Assembly (NCBI GenBank): GCA_030686995.1
Contig: CM060698.1
Location: 141,007,106 to 141,071,105, forward strand
Reading direction: 5' to 3'
Origin: Artemisia argyi
Taxonomy: Eukaryota; Streptophyta; Magnoliopsida; Asterales; Asteraceae
Length of the DNA stretch: 64,000 nt
Shown in pieces: positions 1 through 12,335 of the stretch; position 1 is the stretch's first letter, and each line of letters opens with the position of its first letter. The position numbers and the translations under genes are program-made. The notes under the pieces were generated by a model, which made no database searches, was not told where the DNA came from, and saw only the letters and a list, made by a program, of their open reading frames with translations.

Positions 1-567
1 TCTTAACTCTTTGTTTCTGGAAGAGATCGGGTGAAAATAAACCTAAAATGAGAATTTGCAGGAGCCGAGAACTCTCCTAGCCAGTGGGGCACCAACTGGA
101 ATTTGCAGGAGCCGAGACTCGAACCATTGACTTTTTATCCACAAAAATCTCTCCGGGCCTATAGGTTTTTCAGATTTTCTGAAATGCACGTGGGACTCAA
201 GTGATTGTATTATTCTTTTTAATTTTATAAAATGCACTGGTTTAGTCCTCAGTCCACCGCTGCTGCTAGCCATCACCAAGCAATACCAAGATGCCCATGG
301 ACATCATACAACATGACATACACATAGCAGAGGTTACAAAAACATATAAAATAATCTGAAACCATTTCTGAACACACAGAGAATTTGTATTTCATATGTG
401 CGAGGTGCGTGCAACAACATACCGACCATATGGCACAAATAATGTCAACAGTAGATACCCGGATATAGAAGTATTTATTCAAGTAGAGTACAAGAACCCG
501 ACTAAATATGCTTCAACACAATCAATAAAGATGCCAAATACAACAAAATGTAAAGATCCTTCAAAAT
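1..567. other. Downstream flank and probable 3'UTR of the CBR1-like gene
   Basis: No convincing gene lies here. The stretch just left of the CBR1 stop (about 280-567) probably holds the minus-strand 3'UTR: TTTATT at 474-479 reads AATAAA on the gene's strand, about 90 bases after the stop. A short direct repeat (GAATTTGCAGGAGCCGAGA, near 52-70 and 100-118) is visible. The origin of 1-280 is unknown. Confidence 0.4.
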
Positions 568-3500
568 TTAGAACTGGAACAACGTATCTGGGTCATATCC
601 CAAAGCTTCGAGATAACCTGCCATGGCCTTGTTCATTGGTGGTGGACCACATCGTAGAATCTGCAGGTTGATTTGCGTCTAATTTAGTTTTTGTTTGATT
701 ATCAATGATTTTTAACATGTTTAAAATTCCGACTGACTTAGTTTTGAACGCTGGTAATTTTAAACATAAAGTTTCCAAAATCAAATTTTAAACTGTTTTA
801 CACTTTTACTTGATATAACTTACAAAACTCTTATAACTAATTTAAATTTTTAAACAAAATGTTTTTTGGTCAAACCAACATGATGCGTTTCACCATATCC
901 TACCCTTTTTAGAACTTGTAGAAACATTTTAAATTAAAGCATACCTTAATATCAAACGCTGGTTCAGGGAGATGTTCTTTGATCATTTCCTTGGTTACAA
1001 AACCGACACCTCCTGTCCATCCTTCCGGTGGCTTCAAAGTTTAAAAACAGACATCAGAAAATATTATATCCCGAATTGGAAGAGTCTACATTTGATATAT
1101 GAGTCAATATGTACTACTTTTCAGTATCGCTCTCTTTACAAGGAACTGATAACTACATTTATACTGTATATAAACCATTAGAATCGAAATTCTCTACAGA
1201 TAAGTAATGCCTTATATAAATAAACAGATCAACTCCATATATTCAAAGCTTACCTGATTCAATACATAGTGAAGTCTCAAGCGGTGGGGGTATTTAGAAG
1301 CAAGTTCCTCCAGTTCTTCCTGTAAGTCATCCAGTTAATCAACTGCGGGTGTTTATGTGCGCTTTTAAAGTACCTACAAAAATTTATAGTTATTACCTTA
1401 AGGAGGATGTCATCATACGTGACATTAGCATAGATGAGATCAATCGTGGTCTGACTCTGATTAGATTCTCCTTCCAGAACATATCTGGCAACCTAGGATA
1501 GAAGCACAAAAATAAATTGATTATAAACCATTTATAACATAACCACCTGACTTAAAAGCGCAAAAATATGAAACTCTTCCACAAATTAAAAACCTGAAAC
1601 ATTGGAGTGATGCCGGATCCCCCAGCAATCATTCCGTATGATCTCACATCGCCAAAACGATACTTGAACCGCCCCTGCAGTTAATAGAAAAGAAGTCTGT
1701 TCAGATATATTAGTTAGTTTATTTAAATACTATACCTAAGGTAGTTACTGAAGTGTATATATGTCTAATTGCATTCCAGTTATACAATCAATATTTGTTT
1801 ATAAATCTAACTCTAATAAGTTCGCCTTTTGACCTTTCATGGTATGGGTTTCCTCAAGAAAAATCTGATTAAAATATCAGAATTGTGAAAGATAAAAGGG
1901 TGGCACTGATAATGCTACAGTTTTATTTATTTATAGTTCTTCATGGGACGGGTCTTCTTTGTCACTTATCTTCCTGAATATTTAGCCAAAAGAGGATCAG
2001 GTCAAACAGTTTCTAAGAAACAATTTCTTTTTAACCGACTATGTAACACACGGAGCTACAATTTAGTTTAAAATAATCAAACACATAGGATAAGTACAAA
2101 TGACACACTCTTGACAGAGTCCAAACATGACTTTTTGTTATCAAAGAATTTTATGTACCTTAGGGCCCTTCACGGACAAGTAGTCACCTTCTTTCATCTC
2201 TCGGAAGTGGTGTGACATTCTACCTTGTGGATACATCTGCATAACATGCAGCACATTATGATGATTGATTTGAAGACTATACATGCAATTGGTAAAATTC
2301 GCCAAAGTGTGAATTTCATATCATCTACCTAAAAATGGGCCGATCTGGGTTATGCATTCACCCCAACTCCTCAAATGAGGCCATTTTTGAAACGGTAGCT
2401 AAAAGTGAAACGCAGGTCAATTAGTTAAAAGTCACCACCCAAAGTGTTATTTAGTAGTTTTCCACCAACTAAATCGACTTTTTTCGAATGAACAATATAT
2501 TATGTTAATACGAGTAATAAAGTTTTAACTAATCTACATATCCGTAAAGCAGAAACATAGATGCACTCCTATGAACATGGAAAATATACCAGATTAGTCA
2601 TATTACTTCAAAATATGGACAAAAGTGTTTGTGGGTCAACCCAACTCAGCTTGTTTTGGCATGTTTTAAAAGACTAACCATGTATTACCGAAACACATGT
2701 AAGCAAAAACTGAAAGAAATAAGATCAGTATGTACCTTAATAACCAACTCAAAATATCCAAGATCAGTATCCACAGTGGTTGGGGTATATGGTTTAATAA
2801 CCTCTTCACCCTGACCATCCTTACCCCTAAACGTTGAAGTACAAAACAAGCAAAGTCATCAGTAAAAAGAACCATGCCTTGCTAATGCTGGATCCAAACA
2901 TTTTTATATTTAAGGTTGAGATTTATCAGCTTTTGTAACTAATTACAAGTTTACAACTATAATATCTATTGTTGTACTCAACTTTTCCAACCAGAGTTCC
3001 AAAATTTCATGTCAAATTTACAGAAACTCTAAAATGACTTTTGATTTCACAACTATACCGAGCAATGTCGACTGTGAAGAGTGATAATCAGAAATAGTGG
3101 AGCAAGTTTGACATACCTGCAACTAATATGTTGTCCAATTGGAAGTCCGAACACTGAAGTTGGTGTAGGAAGATCAAATCTGAACTTGGCTACATTATGG
3201 CTAAGCTGTGTGCGCTTGACAAGCTTGAAATCTCGAAACTTTTCTGGATCTAGGCATCCTAATGAAAGCACGCCAATTTATAATTCAATTTTGCAGATAA
3301 CCGGATGGAAACCATGCCCAAAAATTTTAACATTAAAGAACAAGTGACCCTGAGACCACAAGGCCACACACCTTACTGAAGTGAAGCTTTTGTTATTTTT
3401 AGATTGCTACTTTTGTAAATAGAAATTCAATATTTTTATCAGATAATGTAAGTAGCTGTGTCAAAACTAAACATTGTATCTATATCTTACTCATTGCATC

Positions 3501-3735
3501 CTATATGCTAACCAAATAGGATTATGTAATGTGAAAATCCATATCATTTACCCTTGATTATTTAATATGCTAATTAAAAAACCTAATGAAGATATGCATA
3601 GATCGTGAATACTGATTCAAAGTGAGTTCATTATGAACCTTTGGGTTTCTTGGAGTTGATTAGGTAGAATGCAGCAATCGCAACAGCAAAACCCGCAATG
3701 ACAATTTGGGTCTCATTTGCTTCCAAGAAATCCAT
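568..3735 (-). CDS. CBR1: NADH-cytochrome b5 reductase, nine coding exons
   Basis: This enzyme passes electrons from NADH through FAD to cytochrome b5 at the ER or mitochondrial outer membrane, supporting fatty-acid desaturation. Coding exons on the minus strand are 3639-3735, 3117-3258, 2736-2826, 2159-2236, 1594-1674, 1397-1492, 1254-1319, 945-1031 and 568-660. Every junction is GT-AG, and the spliced length of 831 nt gives 276 aa plus TAA, close to the usual plant CBR1 length of about 280. The N-terminus has a membrane anchor ([16 protein letters not shown], residues about 11-26). The FAD-binding KPYTP and GRMSHHF motifs follow, then the NADH-binding GGSGITPMF and CGPPPMN motifs, and the end is LFQF. 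The first ATG at 3735 fits the family N-terminus. No stop or frameshift is present, so the gene looks functional despite the adjoining 58 kb of transposons. The family call is firm; the isoform is inferred. Confidence 0.95.
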
Positions 3736-5900
3736 AGCTCAGCAATTAGGAAAAAAAGCGAACAGTGCAATTTATTTCTGTGATCACCACAAAAAAGAAG
3801 TTGTTGGTATAATATTAATATGACTTTTAACAGCTTTAGACTATTGTAATGATTCTCCATAATGCATACTCTCTTTCAAGATAGCTGAATGCAATTACTG
3901 ATACAAGATTTTCATACACCTAAGACTCTATACGTTGTAAGATGCAATATTACTTAAAATTAAGCAGTAAAACATGTTCATAGAAATAAAGCAGATACAA
4001 CTTAACTGTGAAAATAAACTTTTCTATTATATCCTTGTTAAATATACATTTGTATACAGATAAAGAAGAAAAAAAGAGAGCTTATTTTACAGCCTATAAT
4101 TTCACGAAATAGAGCCCTGTAATTCTGTAAACCAAAAACCAAGAGAAAGGCGACATATATACATACTCCATACAATCTCAAGTTCTCAACTGCACACTAG
4201 TTTCTATCATAAGCATATGCACATGTTTACATGTTCATGATGCATAACAAATTTTGTCAACTGCATGTACAATAGTTGTCGATCTCAAATCTCAAAGATA
4301 ACTGATAGGGTTTATACCTCAGAAAGAAAATACTTAAGTTTCTACTCACTCATTACTAAAAGTGATTAAGTTGGCAGGTCGGGCTGGATCAGGTCTCGTA
4401 ACAGGTTTCGGGTCTAAACGTGTCATTTGGTAGCAGGGTCAAAACAGGTCCGGGTGAGACAGGTCTCGGGTTGCGTTGACCAATCCTTTTTCACCGAAAA
4501 AGGACTTATTTTGAGTACGTAAGGAATGAAAAAGTGAAAACGGGCGTTCTAATTTTTCATTAACCGCCCTAGATCCGTCAGATAATTGTTATACAATTAC
4601 GTTTTACATCAAATACCTAACTGGAGACATCTTAAATCCTAGTAACACCCAACAAAACCCGATCACATAATAAATATTTACCCAAGTACCCAACATGACC
4701 CATGTTTAACCAACATGGGTTGCTACGTCTACTCATTACATAAAAATAAAAATCTCTGGTTGATAACATTAAAATTCTTAAAATAACATAATAATTGAAA
4801 TTTGAATATAGGGATCCAGACAGGGGCGGAGCCAGAAATTTGTATTAAGGGGGTCTCGGGGCCGTAATTAAAATCTATGATAACATACATTTCATAGATC
4901 ATTCCTCTCACCTGTTCAATAGTTCAACCTTCTCGGTCGAATTATAACACACATGAAATTACAATTAGGTCTCTAGGTTGATAGATAAAACTTTAAAACA
5001 TCAATAAAATTGTTGCTTGTGATTAGATCAACAAATTTTACATAAATACTCGGAACTAACCTTTTTCTTAGTTGTATGAACGAAAGAATAGAGAGCTTCA
5101 TAAATATACAAAGCAACGAAAATACTTAAAGAAAAGTTGAAAAAATTGAAGCAAGCAAGCAAACAGCTACAACGGATGTGTAAATTTCTGTTGGAGATGG
5201 TGAAAAATATTTGACAGACTTTTCTTCTATTCGAGTGAGAAAAAAGATAAATATATCTATTATTCAAAATAGAATTAATCTTAAAATAAATATTAGTGAA
5301 ATAAAAAGTACAGGTTATTAATATAAAATAAATAAGTAAATACAAGTAGTCACCCAAGTTACAATAGCCATTCATTTATACTCCTCTTTATCTCTCTCTC
5401 TCTTCTTTTATTTCTATCTTCTTCTTCCTATTATCTAGTTCAACAGTGCCTTAATGGAGATTGAGTGCAACAAACACTTATTACTTGACAAGCGTAATGA
5501 CAATATGTGTGTTTAGATATGGATAAATGACAGAGGCTACATTGAAAACTTTATGAAATGTATGCCGGAAACCAAGCCACAACCAGTGCTAGTTGAGCCG
5601 GTTAGGGGTGGCTGAGCACCCGCTAGCCACCCCATTGGCTCCGCCCCTGGATCCAGAATTCAAAGATAGGAGATTTGCACCCCCTAGCTATAGGTGAAAA
5701 TGCATAAGAGTGCTTATGACTGGCATGCACGTAGATGATAAAACATGCACAATTACACAAACAATAGTACTACGTATATCGCAACTATAAACAAAAACAA
5801 AAAGAGATAGAAGACGAATGTAATAAACATACCAGAAAGAACTTGAGTAAGTGAGGAAGGGAATGAGAGAGGGTGTTGGAGTGAAACGGAAATAAAAGAA
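3736..5900 (-). promoter_or_regulatory. Probable 5'UTR exon and long 5'UTR intron of CBR1-like gene
   Basis: Reading the minus strand, 5833-5900 is a pyrimidine-rich leader ending in a good donor (TTTCTG/GTATGTTT). A matching acceptor (polypyrimidine tract then TGAG) sits at 3738-3739, two bases before the ATG. This suggests a leader exon of about 70 nt and an intron at 3738-5832. The intron contains the hAT element at 4821-5649 and, around 4370-4490, repeated 'GGGTC/CAGGTC' text typical of an old transposon remnant. The exon is inferred from splice signals only, and the transcription start is not fixed. Confidence 0.5.
4821..5649. mobile_element. Non-autonomous hAT element, 829 bp, in the 5'UTR intron
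   Basis: The ends are perfect 14-bp terminal inverted repeats, CAGGGGCGGAGCCA. The element is flanked by an exact 8-bp target duplication, GATCCAGA, at 4813-4820 and 5650-5657. Eight-bp duplications and CAGGGGCGG-type ends are typical of hAT transposons. The interior is AT-rich and has no transposase; a 115-codon minus-strand open frame at 5028-5375 has no recognisable domain. Mobilisation would need a transposase supplied elsewhere. Confidence 0.93.
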
Positions 5901-6339
5901 TTCAAATAGTCAAAGTTTGTGTGCATGATTCCAGTTTACACCACCAACCATAATTTTGGAAGCGATTAGTTAGCAACTGTCTTTGTTTTGTTTTTATGTA
6001 GTAGTTTTTAGTCAGTGGATGCTTTATCATGAGGACCAAATGGTTTGTATCAACGCTGTCAAGATCGTGATCCCGTGCAGGATCGTTTTTGTCTTTGCAA
6101 GATCGAGATCGTAAGATTAGATCTGCTATTCTACGATTCTACCAATTTGTCATATTTTGTAAACAAATGATATACGAGTTAAACTGTTTTACATTTCTAA
6201 TCAACGTCAAAGATAAATTCATATAATATCCACTTAAAAATGACAAAGTTCAAATTTCAAACACCAAAGTAATAGTAAAACACAAAAAAATCAAGTTTCA
6301 ATCGTTACATTAACGATTTAGTGGAATAATATTACATAA
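5901..6339. promoter_or_regulatory. Upstream region of CBR1-like gene, shortened by the transposon pile
   Basis: This is about 440 bp between the inferred leader exon and the first retrotransposon LTR. No clear TATA box was identified. Around 6050-6140 the repeated 'GATCGTGATC / GATCGAGATCG' text looks like part of an old repeat. The promoter, if complete, must lie mostly here or use the adjoining LTR. Confidence 0.35.
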
Positions 6340-6990
6340 TGTTAATACAAATATCCAGCGGCGGATCTAGGATCACGTGTAGCACAAAAACATGTGTAGC
6401 TCGCGATGCTTAGTTGTTTCTTATAATCAATGCTAGGTTGCTCGGTTTGAATATCATTTGTGTAATCTCTTATTGCGTCATAGAAATTTTAATTTCAATA
6501 AGTTTTTACGAATGCAACAATATCATAAGACATTAGCAGTTACTTCAAACTTCTACATATACTCTACTAGTTATAATGACCACGCACGCGCGAGTTTTTT
6601 TTAAAATTTTTTGAATCATATATTTTTATTTATTAAAAAACAAATAATTTAATCTTTGTTTTGTTTGATTTATTATGTTTAATTATAGTTTTTTATTATT
6701 AAAGATAATTATTTAAAAATTTTAATCCTATTATTAATTGTATCTTATATATATTTTTTTGTATTTATCATCTATATTTTTTGTATTTATCTTCTACTTG
6801 TGTTATGGATAAATATAAAATGTTACCTAATAAGAAAATAACATTTTTTTTAAATAAAATTATTACTAAATAAGGTATGAATGCATTTTTCGAAATGAAA
6901 ATTTCCTAATAGGGATTTTGTTTTATTATATAAATTTACTATTCCCTTTTTTTTTTTAATAAACTCTCAAAAAGAAAGATATGCATACAA

Positions 6991-8425
6991 GGGAAATTCT
7001 ATTCGTACAACTCCTCCACTCTAAATCCCTCACAAAATTTTGTTTTCTCCAAATACCCCAATGGGAGATGGTCGCCTCTAAAATTTGGGCGGATAGTATA
7101 ATATAGTGACATTTGTCCCTATACATGGCCCCATCATGTACCTTCATGGTACAACTCTCAATGTGTACTTCTTGGGCGACTGGACCCACATTTCTTGGGC
7201 GACTTCATTATTTTGTCTTTTTGTAAAAAAATTAATAATAGAGTTAATTATATTTTAGGTCCTTATAGTTTGATTGGTATTTCATTTTTAGTCACAATCT
7301 TTCTTTCCCTTCTATAAATAAAAACACATATACATTAAAAAACATATACACAAACACAAGCATATACATATCCATTTTCCAATCATCACCGAGACCCACC
7401 TTGTATACTCGTATGTACCAATCATCAACATTATATGGTGATGAAGAAACTGATACAACTGATGATGCCATAGTTGCGTTATCATCCATTGTGTTCCACC
7501 CACTTATTCTAATCTGTTCCAATTCATCTGCTACTTCGGTCATCGATGGCCTCATGTCTCTGTGAAAAGCCAAGCATCTAAACGCCAACTCAGCGACCTT
7601 GTATACTCGTATGTACCAATCATCACCGAGACCCACCACGTCCGACACCAACTACCACCCTGCCGCCGGATCCTCTATAACACGAATGGGTTTTTGCATA
7701 TTTTGAGGCTTGTCTTCTTTTTTTTTTCTTTTTTTTTTTAATAGATCTATGTTTTTACATTGTAGATCTAAGTATTTTTTTTCATAGATCTAAGTTCTTT
7801 TTTCATAGATCTATGTCTCTTTTTTTTAATAGATCTTAGTAGCCGCTTCGGAATATTCTTACCTTGCCGGAATCTACTTACTCATGCCAGAATCTGCTTT
7901 GACTCGCCGGAATCTACTTTGCCTCGTTGGAGATTCTTTTGTGTTTACTTTTAAAGCTTTTTATTAAGCTTCTTGTGTAAATCTATAAAGATTTGTGTAT
8001 ATGTTTGTGTTTCTCAGATTTGTGTTTGTGTTTGGAAAATGGATATGCATATGTTTGTGTTTGTGTATATATTTTGTATGTATATGTGTTTTTATTTATA
8101 AAAGGGAAAGAAAGATTGTGACTAAAAATGAAATACCAATCAAACTATAAGGACCTAAAATATAATTAACTCTATTATTAAATTTTTTACAAAAAGACAA
8201 GTCGCCCAAGAAATGTGGGTCACAGTCGCCAAGAAGTACACATTGATAGTTGTACCATGAAGGTACATGATGGGGCCATGTATAGGGACACATGTCACTA
8301 TATTATACTATCCGCCCAAATTTTAGAGGCGACCTTCTCTTATTGGGGTATTTGGAGAAAACAAAATTTTGTGAGGGATTTAGGGTGAAGGAGTTGTACG
8401 GATGGGGTGTATATGGAATTTTCCC
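6991..8425. mobile_element. Pack-MULE (copy 1) nested in the hAT element
   Basis: Long terminal inverted repeats of roughly 390 bp (about 6991-7380 against 8040-8425) start GGGAAA and read inward with matching blocks such as CCCTCACAAAATTTTG. A 9-bp duplication flanks it: TGCATACAA (6982-6990) and TACATACAA (8426-8434), one base changed. This size of repeat and a 9-bp duplication point to the Mutator superfamily. The left repeat has lost about 15 bp near its tip compared with copy 2. The centre carries a captured gene fragment instead of a transposase. Confidence 0.88.
7380..7651 (-). pseudogene. Captured C-terminal fragment of an LRK10L-type receptor kinase
   Basis: On the minus strand the translation contains KVAELAFRCLAFHRDMRPSM followed by TEVADELEQI. 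This is the end of the C-lobe of a plant receptor-like protein kinase (the conserved RDMRPSM region) plus a Ser-rich tail. It lacks all catalytic kinase motifs. Parts of the sequence around VGLGDDWYIRVYKV occur twice, showing rearrangement during or after capture. It sits between the long inverted repeats of the MULE, as expected of a Pack-MULE cargo. The kinase subfamily is from memory; a broader receptor-kinase label is safer. Confidence 0.75.
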
Positions 8426-8887
8426 TACATACAATAAGGAATATCGTACTATTTTACTTTATATATTCTTTTTTAATCAATGTTAGGACCCCCAAATTAA
8501 ATTAGCTCAAGTTCCAACCATTTATATCTTTCTTCTTCAATCTCAAAATTTAACCACCAGTTTGCCGGAAAAAGTTTTCTGATCTATTCATTCTACGTAA
8601 TTTACTTCTATTTACTACATCATCAGTGAAAAGGCCAGTAGATCCATATTACTAGAAGCGTCAAATCTAAAAAACTGATTTTTTACATAAAATTTCACAG
8701 CTCGCCGGGATTTTTCATGTGTGGCACGTGCCACACTTGGCCAAGCACTAGATCCGCCCCTGCAAATATCGCCTAAAAACGTTATTTATATTTTACGATC
8801 TTTGCTATATTTTGTTAACGACAAAATGTAAACTTTAGTTTCTAAGTAAAACATAATCTTAGTTTTAAAGACTTGCATAAACTAGAC

Positions 8888-9383
8888 TGATGACGTATAG
8901 CCTATAGTTGGGCCACGAACCCAAATTATAGACATTACTAAGCCCAAACCCACCACGAGTGGGCTATCATGACAAATGACTTGGGACGTTAATACCAACG
9001 GCTTGGGCTCACGAAGCCCAAAGCCCAACCAAAATGCATGATTAAAGGATAAGGATCTTCTATTTACGGAATAGATATCCTTACCCCGGATAAGCACTAC
9101 GAGTGCGAAGAGTAAGGAGCAAGATACCTACACGGTTTCTGCGCCCTATATATAGAATCATATATTCTCATTAAAAAGTACGATTTACACAATCCCTAAC
9201 TCTTCAACTAAACCCTAAACCGATTACTTACTCTCACGCCGGAGTCTAATCGTGGGAGAGAATCTCACGATAAGCCTAACGGTGTTGTTTGCTTTCTTAG
9301 TGCGCAGGTTTCACAAGCACTAAAGTTCTAATTGGTACGAGAGAGAGAGTCCAAACAAGGTAAGCCCAACTTTTGTATCAACA
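8888..9383 (+). repeat. 5' LTR of element E
   Basis: The LTR is 496 bp, beginning TGATGACGTATAGCC and ending GTATCAACA. A TATA-like box (CCTATATATAGAATC) lies near 9147-9161, suggesting the start of the R region about 30 bp later. TGGCGCCATCCGTAGGACC follows at about 9386 as the primer-binding site; its TGGCGCC start is shared by tRNAs used by Tat and Athila elements, but the exact tRNA was not determined. Confidence 0.92.
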
Positions 9384-9428
9384 AGTGGCGCCATCCGTAG
9401 GACCCTACACTAAGAACTCAAGACCAGA

Positions 9429-11399
9429 ATGCCGAAAAACAAGAACTCAGGTCAGCGGACTCCGCAGCCGGAGAAAACACGTGATGATTCACATAGAAAG
9501 AAGCGTCAAGATTCGACTTCTAAGCCGACCTCTGGAACAACCAGTGCGCCTAGTCATCGTGAGTCGAATGTAGCTCCAATCCCTACCGCGGTAGAATTGC
9601 CCTTGGGGACAACCCGACAACTACCGTAGTATCAAGCGCTGAGGACATTCAGCGCACTCTCTTTACCACTCCCCATCAGGTGGCATCCATAGTGGACAAC
9701 ACTGTGCCGCCAGGAGCGCCTAATAGAGAGAGGGAACCTCATGCGGAGACAGACATCCTCGCAGTAGAAGAGGATACACCTGAGGTAACATTGAACGATT
9801 TCGTGTCCCAACATTACGAGACCTTAATTAGTCTCATGCAAGAGGAGGCAAGGAGAAGATCAAGCCGCAACCTGCAAAATCGGCTAAACCAAGAAAAATC
9901 TCCACCGCGCCACCATGAGCGCAGTAACAGTGAGAGGCGCACCAACGTCCATGACAGACTTGGTACAACATCTAACTCTCAATACTCGGAGGATTACGAA
10001 GACAACGCGAAGCACACCAGTGTCCATGCTAGGCTTGGTAGCCGCAGGATACAAGATAGACTTGGACGACAACCCTCACCAAGCGTAAGCACCTCAAGGT
10101 CAGGAAGCAGAAGAATCCAAGATAGACTGGGGAAACACTACTCCCCAAGTACGAGTCCTTCAAATTCGGACTCCGAGGAAAAATGGCGCAAGCGCCACAG
10201 GAGAAACAACTCCCCCTCAAGCAGCTCCTCGGACAACGAGGACAGAGAGACGGGACATTGGAAATCTAAGAACCGACGCCGGTACGACGAGGACGAGGAT
10301 ATCTCCCTTCCAAGGCGTCGCCAAAAGGTGGATGCGTTCACGCGACGCATAAGCGATTTCTCAGATGACAAGAAAAAATGTTAAAACATACGATGGCACG
10401 GGTGATCCTGATGATCACCTAAAAATTTTCGAGTCAGCGGCTGCTATCGAAAACTGGCCACAACCTGTGTGGTGCCATATGTTCAACTCTACCTAAGTGG
10501 GGAATGCGCGAACGTGGTTTAGCAAGCTTCCACGACGAAGCATAAATGGGTTTGAAGAGCTGCGGAAAGCATTCCGCCTAAATTTCACGCAACGAAAGAA
10601 GTGCGCAAAGAACCCTGTGGAACTAGCCAGAGTAAAACAGCGCCAAGGGGAATCCACAAGCGCTTACATGGAGCGCTTCAAGGATGAATGCATGCAAGTC
10701 AAGGCATGCCCCGAGGTACTAAAAATCTCAGGGTTCATGAACGGGATCAATAACCCAGAGCTGATACGGAAGCTAAATGATAAGGTACCCCAAAGCTTTG
10801 ATGAGCTAACAAAGCGCACCAGATCCTTCATTCAAGGGGAAGCAGCAGTGGCAGACAACAAAAAAGGTTACTCAACCTTTAAACCACAAGAACAGTCAAG
10901 GAGACAATCCAATGACCAAAGTGGCAACCGCAACAGGAATTACCGCAACCAAAATAGTGGAAGGGATAACGACAAGTACGTCCCACTCACAAAAACCCCT
11001 AAGGAAATATTCGCGACAGAGGGAGAAAATTTTCCAAAACCTCCGCCCATGATAACCCTAGAAGAAAAGCGCATCGGAGGAGGATACTGCGAATACCATG
11101 GACAAAAGGGTCACACTACTAACGAGTGCGTTCAACTACGTCAGCTAATTGATAAATTAGTAAGAGAAGGAAAAATGGACCACCTCGTTAAAAACATCAA
11201 AGAGGGAAAAGATAGACAAAGGAATGGGGCCAAAAAGGAGATATCAAAAAATAAAGCTGATACAATATACATGATACAATCATGGCAGCGAAATACGAAA
11301 CAAAAAGTCAGCCAAAGATTTTCCAAGGGAAACCATATCTCTTTCCCCACTCTCACTGCGGACAACGCAGTAATAGAACCACTCACCATCGAGATATAA
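9429..11399 (+). pseudogene. Element E gag, frameshifted and with stops
   Basis: Gag forms the particle and binds element RNA. The likely start is ATG 9429, 45 bases after the LTR. The frame is lost near 9629, and a Ser/Arg-rich N-terminal part continues at about 9680-10384 with 'RIQDRLG'-type repeats. The frame shifts again at the A-run near 10374-10380. The conserved core (VGNARTWFSKLP, then the ERFKDECMQVKAC region) runs to 11399 and has an in-frame TAA just before VGNARTW at about 10494. A C-terminal CEYHGQKGHTTNEC segment marks the nucleic-acid-binding region seen in Tat Gag. An in-frame TAA at 11397-11399 separates it from protease. The domain identity is clear; function is lost. Confidence 0.85.
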
Positions 11400-12335
11400 G
11401 CGGGAGGTTACGAGATCCACCGCATGTATGTCGATGGAGGGGTATCTGAGAACATCATGTATGAACACTGCTTTAGAAGGCTAAAACCTGAGATACAAAA
11501 CCAGCTAACTCCGGCCACGACGTCGCTGACTGGATTCACAGGTGAAAAAATTTGGCCCATGGGGCAATTACGCATACTTGTGGTCATTGGTAATGAATAC
11601 CATTCTACAACGGCTTGGATGAACTTCATGGTGATCAGGTCTCCCTCGTCATACAATGGCATCATTGGGAGACCAGGGATATCAGCTATGCGCGCAGTCC
11701 CATCCACAACACATGGGATGCTCAAGTTCCCAGTGGAAGGAGGAATCGTCACCCTCTACAACACTACCGCATCTCCAAGAGAATGCAACATAGTGGCAGA
11801 TGAAGTTCCGCGCGCTCCAGAACAGCACACGACCAAGGTGACAAACCTGAAAGTTGCAATTCACCCAGATTATCCTGACCAAGAGATATCAATTGGGGGA
11901 TCACTGACCGACAAGGGCAAAGCAGCTGTGTGCGCATTATTGCAAAAGAACCTAAACATCTTTGCATGGGAACCCAAACACATGACCGGAGTGCCAAGAG
12001 CCATCACTGAACACAAGCTCGAAATCCGACAAGGATATCCTCCAATGCGACAGAAAAAACGTGGCCAAGCTCCAGAATGCGCAAAAGCCATCCTAGAAGA
12101 AGTACACAAGCTTATGGACGCAGGGATCATGCAAGAGGTTTATTACCACGATTGGCTTTCCAACCCAGTGATGGTAAAGAAAAGAGATGGTAGCTGGAGA
12201 ATGTGTGTGGACTTCACCGATCTCAACAAAGCATGTCCACAAGACTGCTACCCACTACCAGAAATCGATTGGAAAGTAGAATCCCTGTGCGGGTATCCCT
12301 TTAAATGCTTCCTAGACGCGTACAAAGGATACCAC
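11400..12335 (+). pseudogene. Element E protease and N-terminal half of reverse transcriptase, cut by D
   Basis: In the same frame as gag after a stop, the translation has the Tat-type aspartic protease signature YVDGGVSENIMYEHCF (about residues 1-17 from 11424) and IIGRPG. The RT domain begins with the AWEPKHMTGVP linker, KLMDAGIMQEV, then SNPVMVKKRDGSWRMCVDFTDLN. It stops at FLDAYKGYH, where D begins at 12336. The YVDD catalytic box and the rest of RT are missing: E's coding sequence resumes at 18793 within the RT-RNase H part, so a few hundred codons were lost along with D's right junction. Confidence 0.88.

Larger units (their letters stand above)
6356..8762. mobile_element. hAT element (copy 1) inside LTR1, carrying a Pack-MULE
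   Basis: The left end CAGCGGCGGATCTAG and the reverse complement of the right end, CAGGGGCGGATCTAG, form 15-bp inverted repeats with one mismatch. The 8-bp duplication CAAATATC flanks it (6348-6355 and 8763-8770), and the retrotransposon LTR reads straight through once one copy is removed. No transposase is visible. The interior holds a nested Mutator-like element at 6991-8425. Confidence 0.9.

Noticed and set aside
5028..5375. 115-codon minus-strand frame inside the hAT element
   Set aside because: AT-rich, low-complexity translation with no transposase motif; likely chance.
6566..6990. A separate element starting at TATAATGACCACGCACGCG in both hAT copies
   Set aside because: The shared start at 36281 is better explained by a deletion with AGTTA microhomology, since everything to the right is collinear through the hAT end into the LTR.
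7292..7651. A real receptor-kinase gene on the minus strand
   Set aside because: Only the kinase C-terminus is present, partly duplicated, between MULE inverted repeats, and it recurs at 37131-37386. It is transposon cargo.
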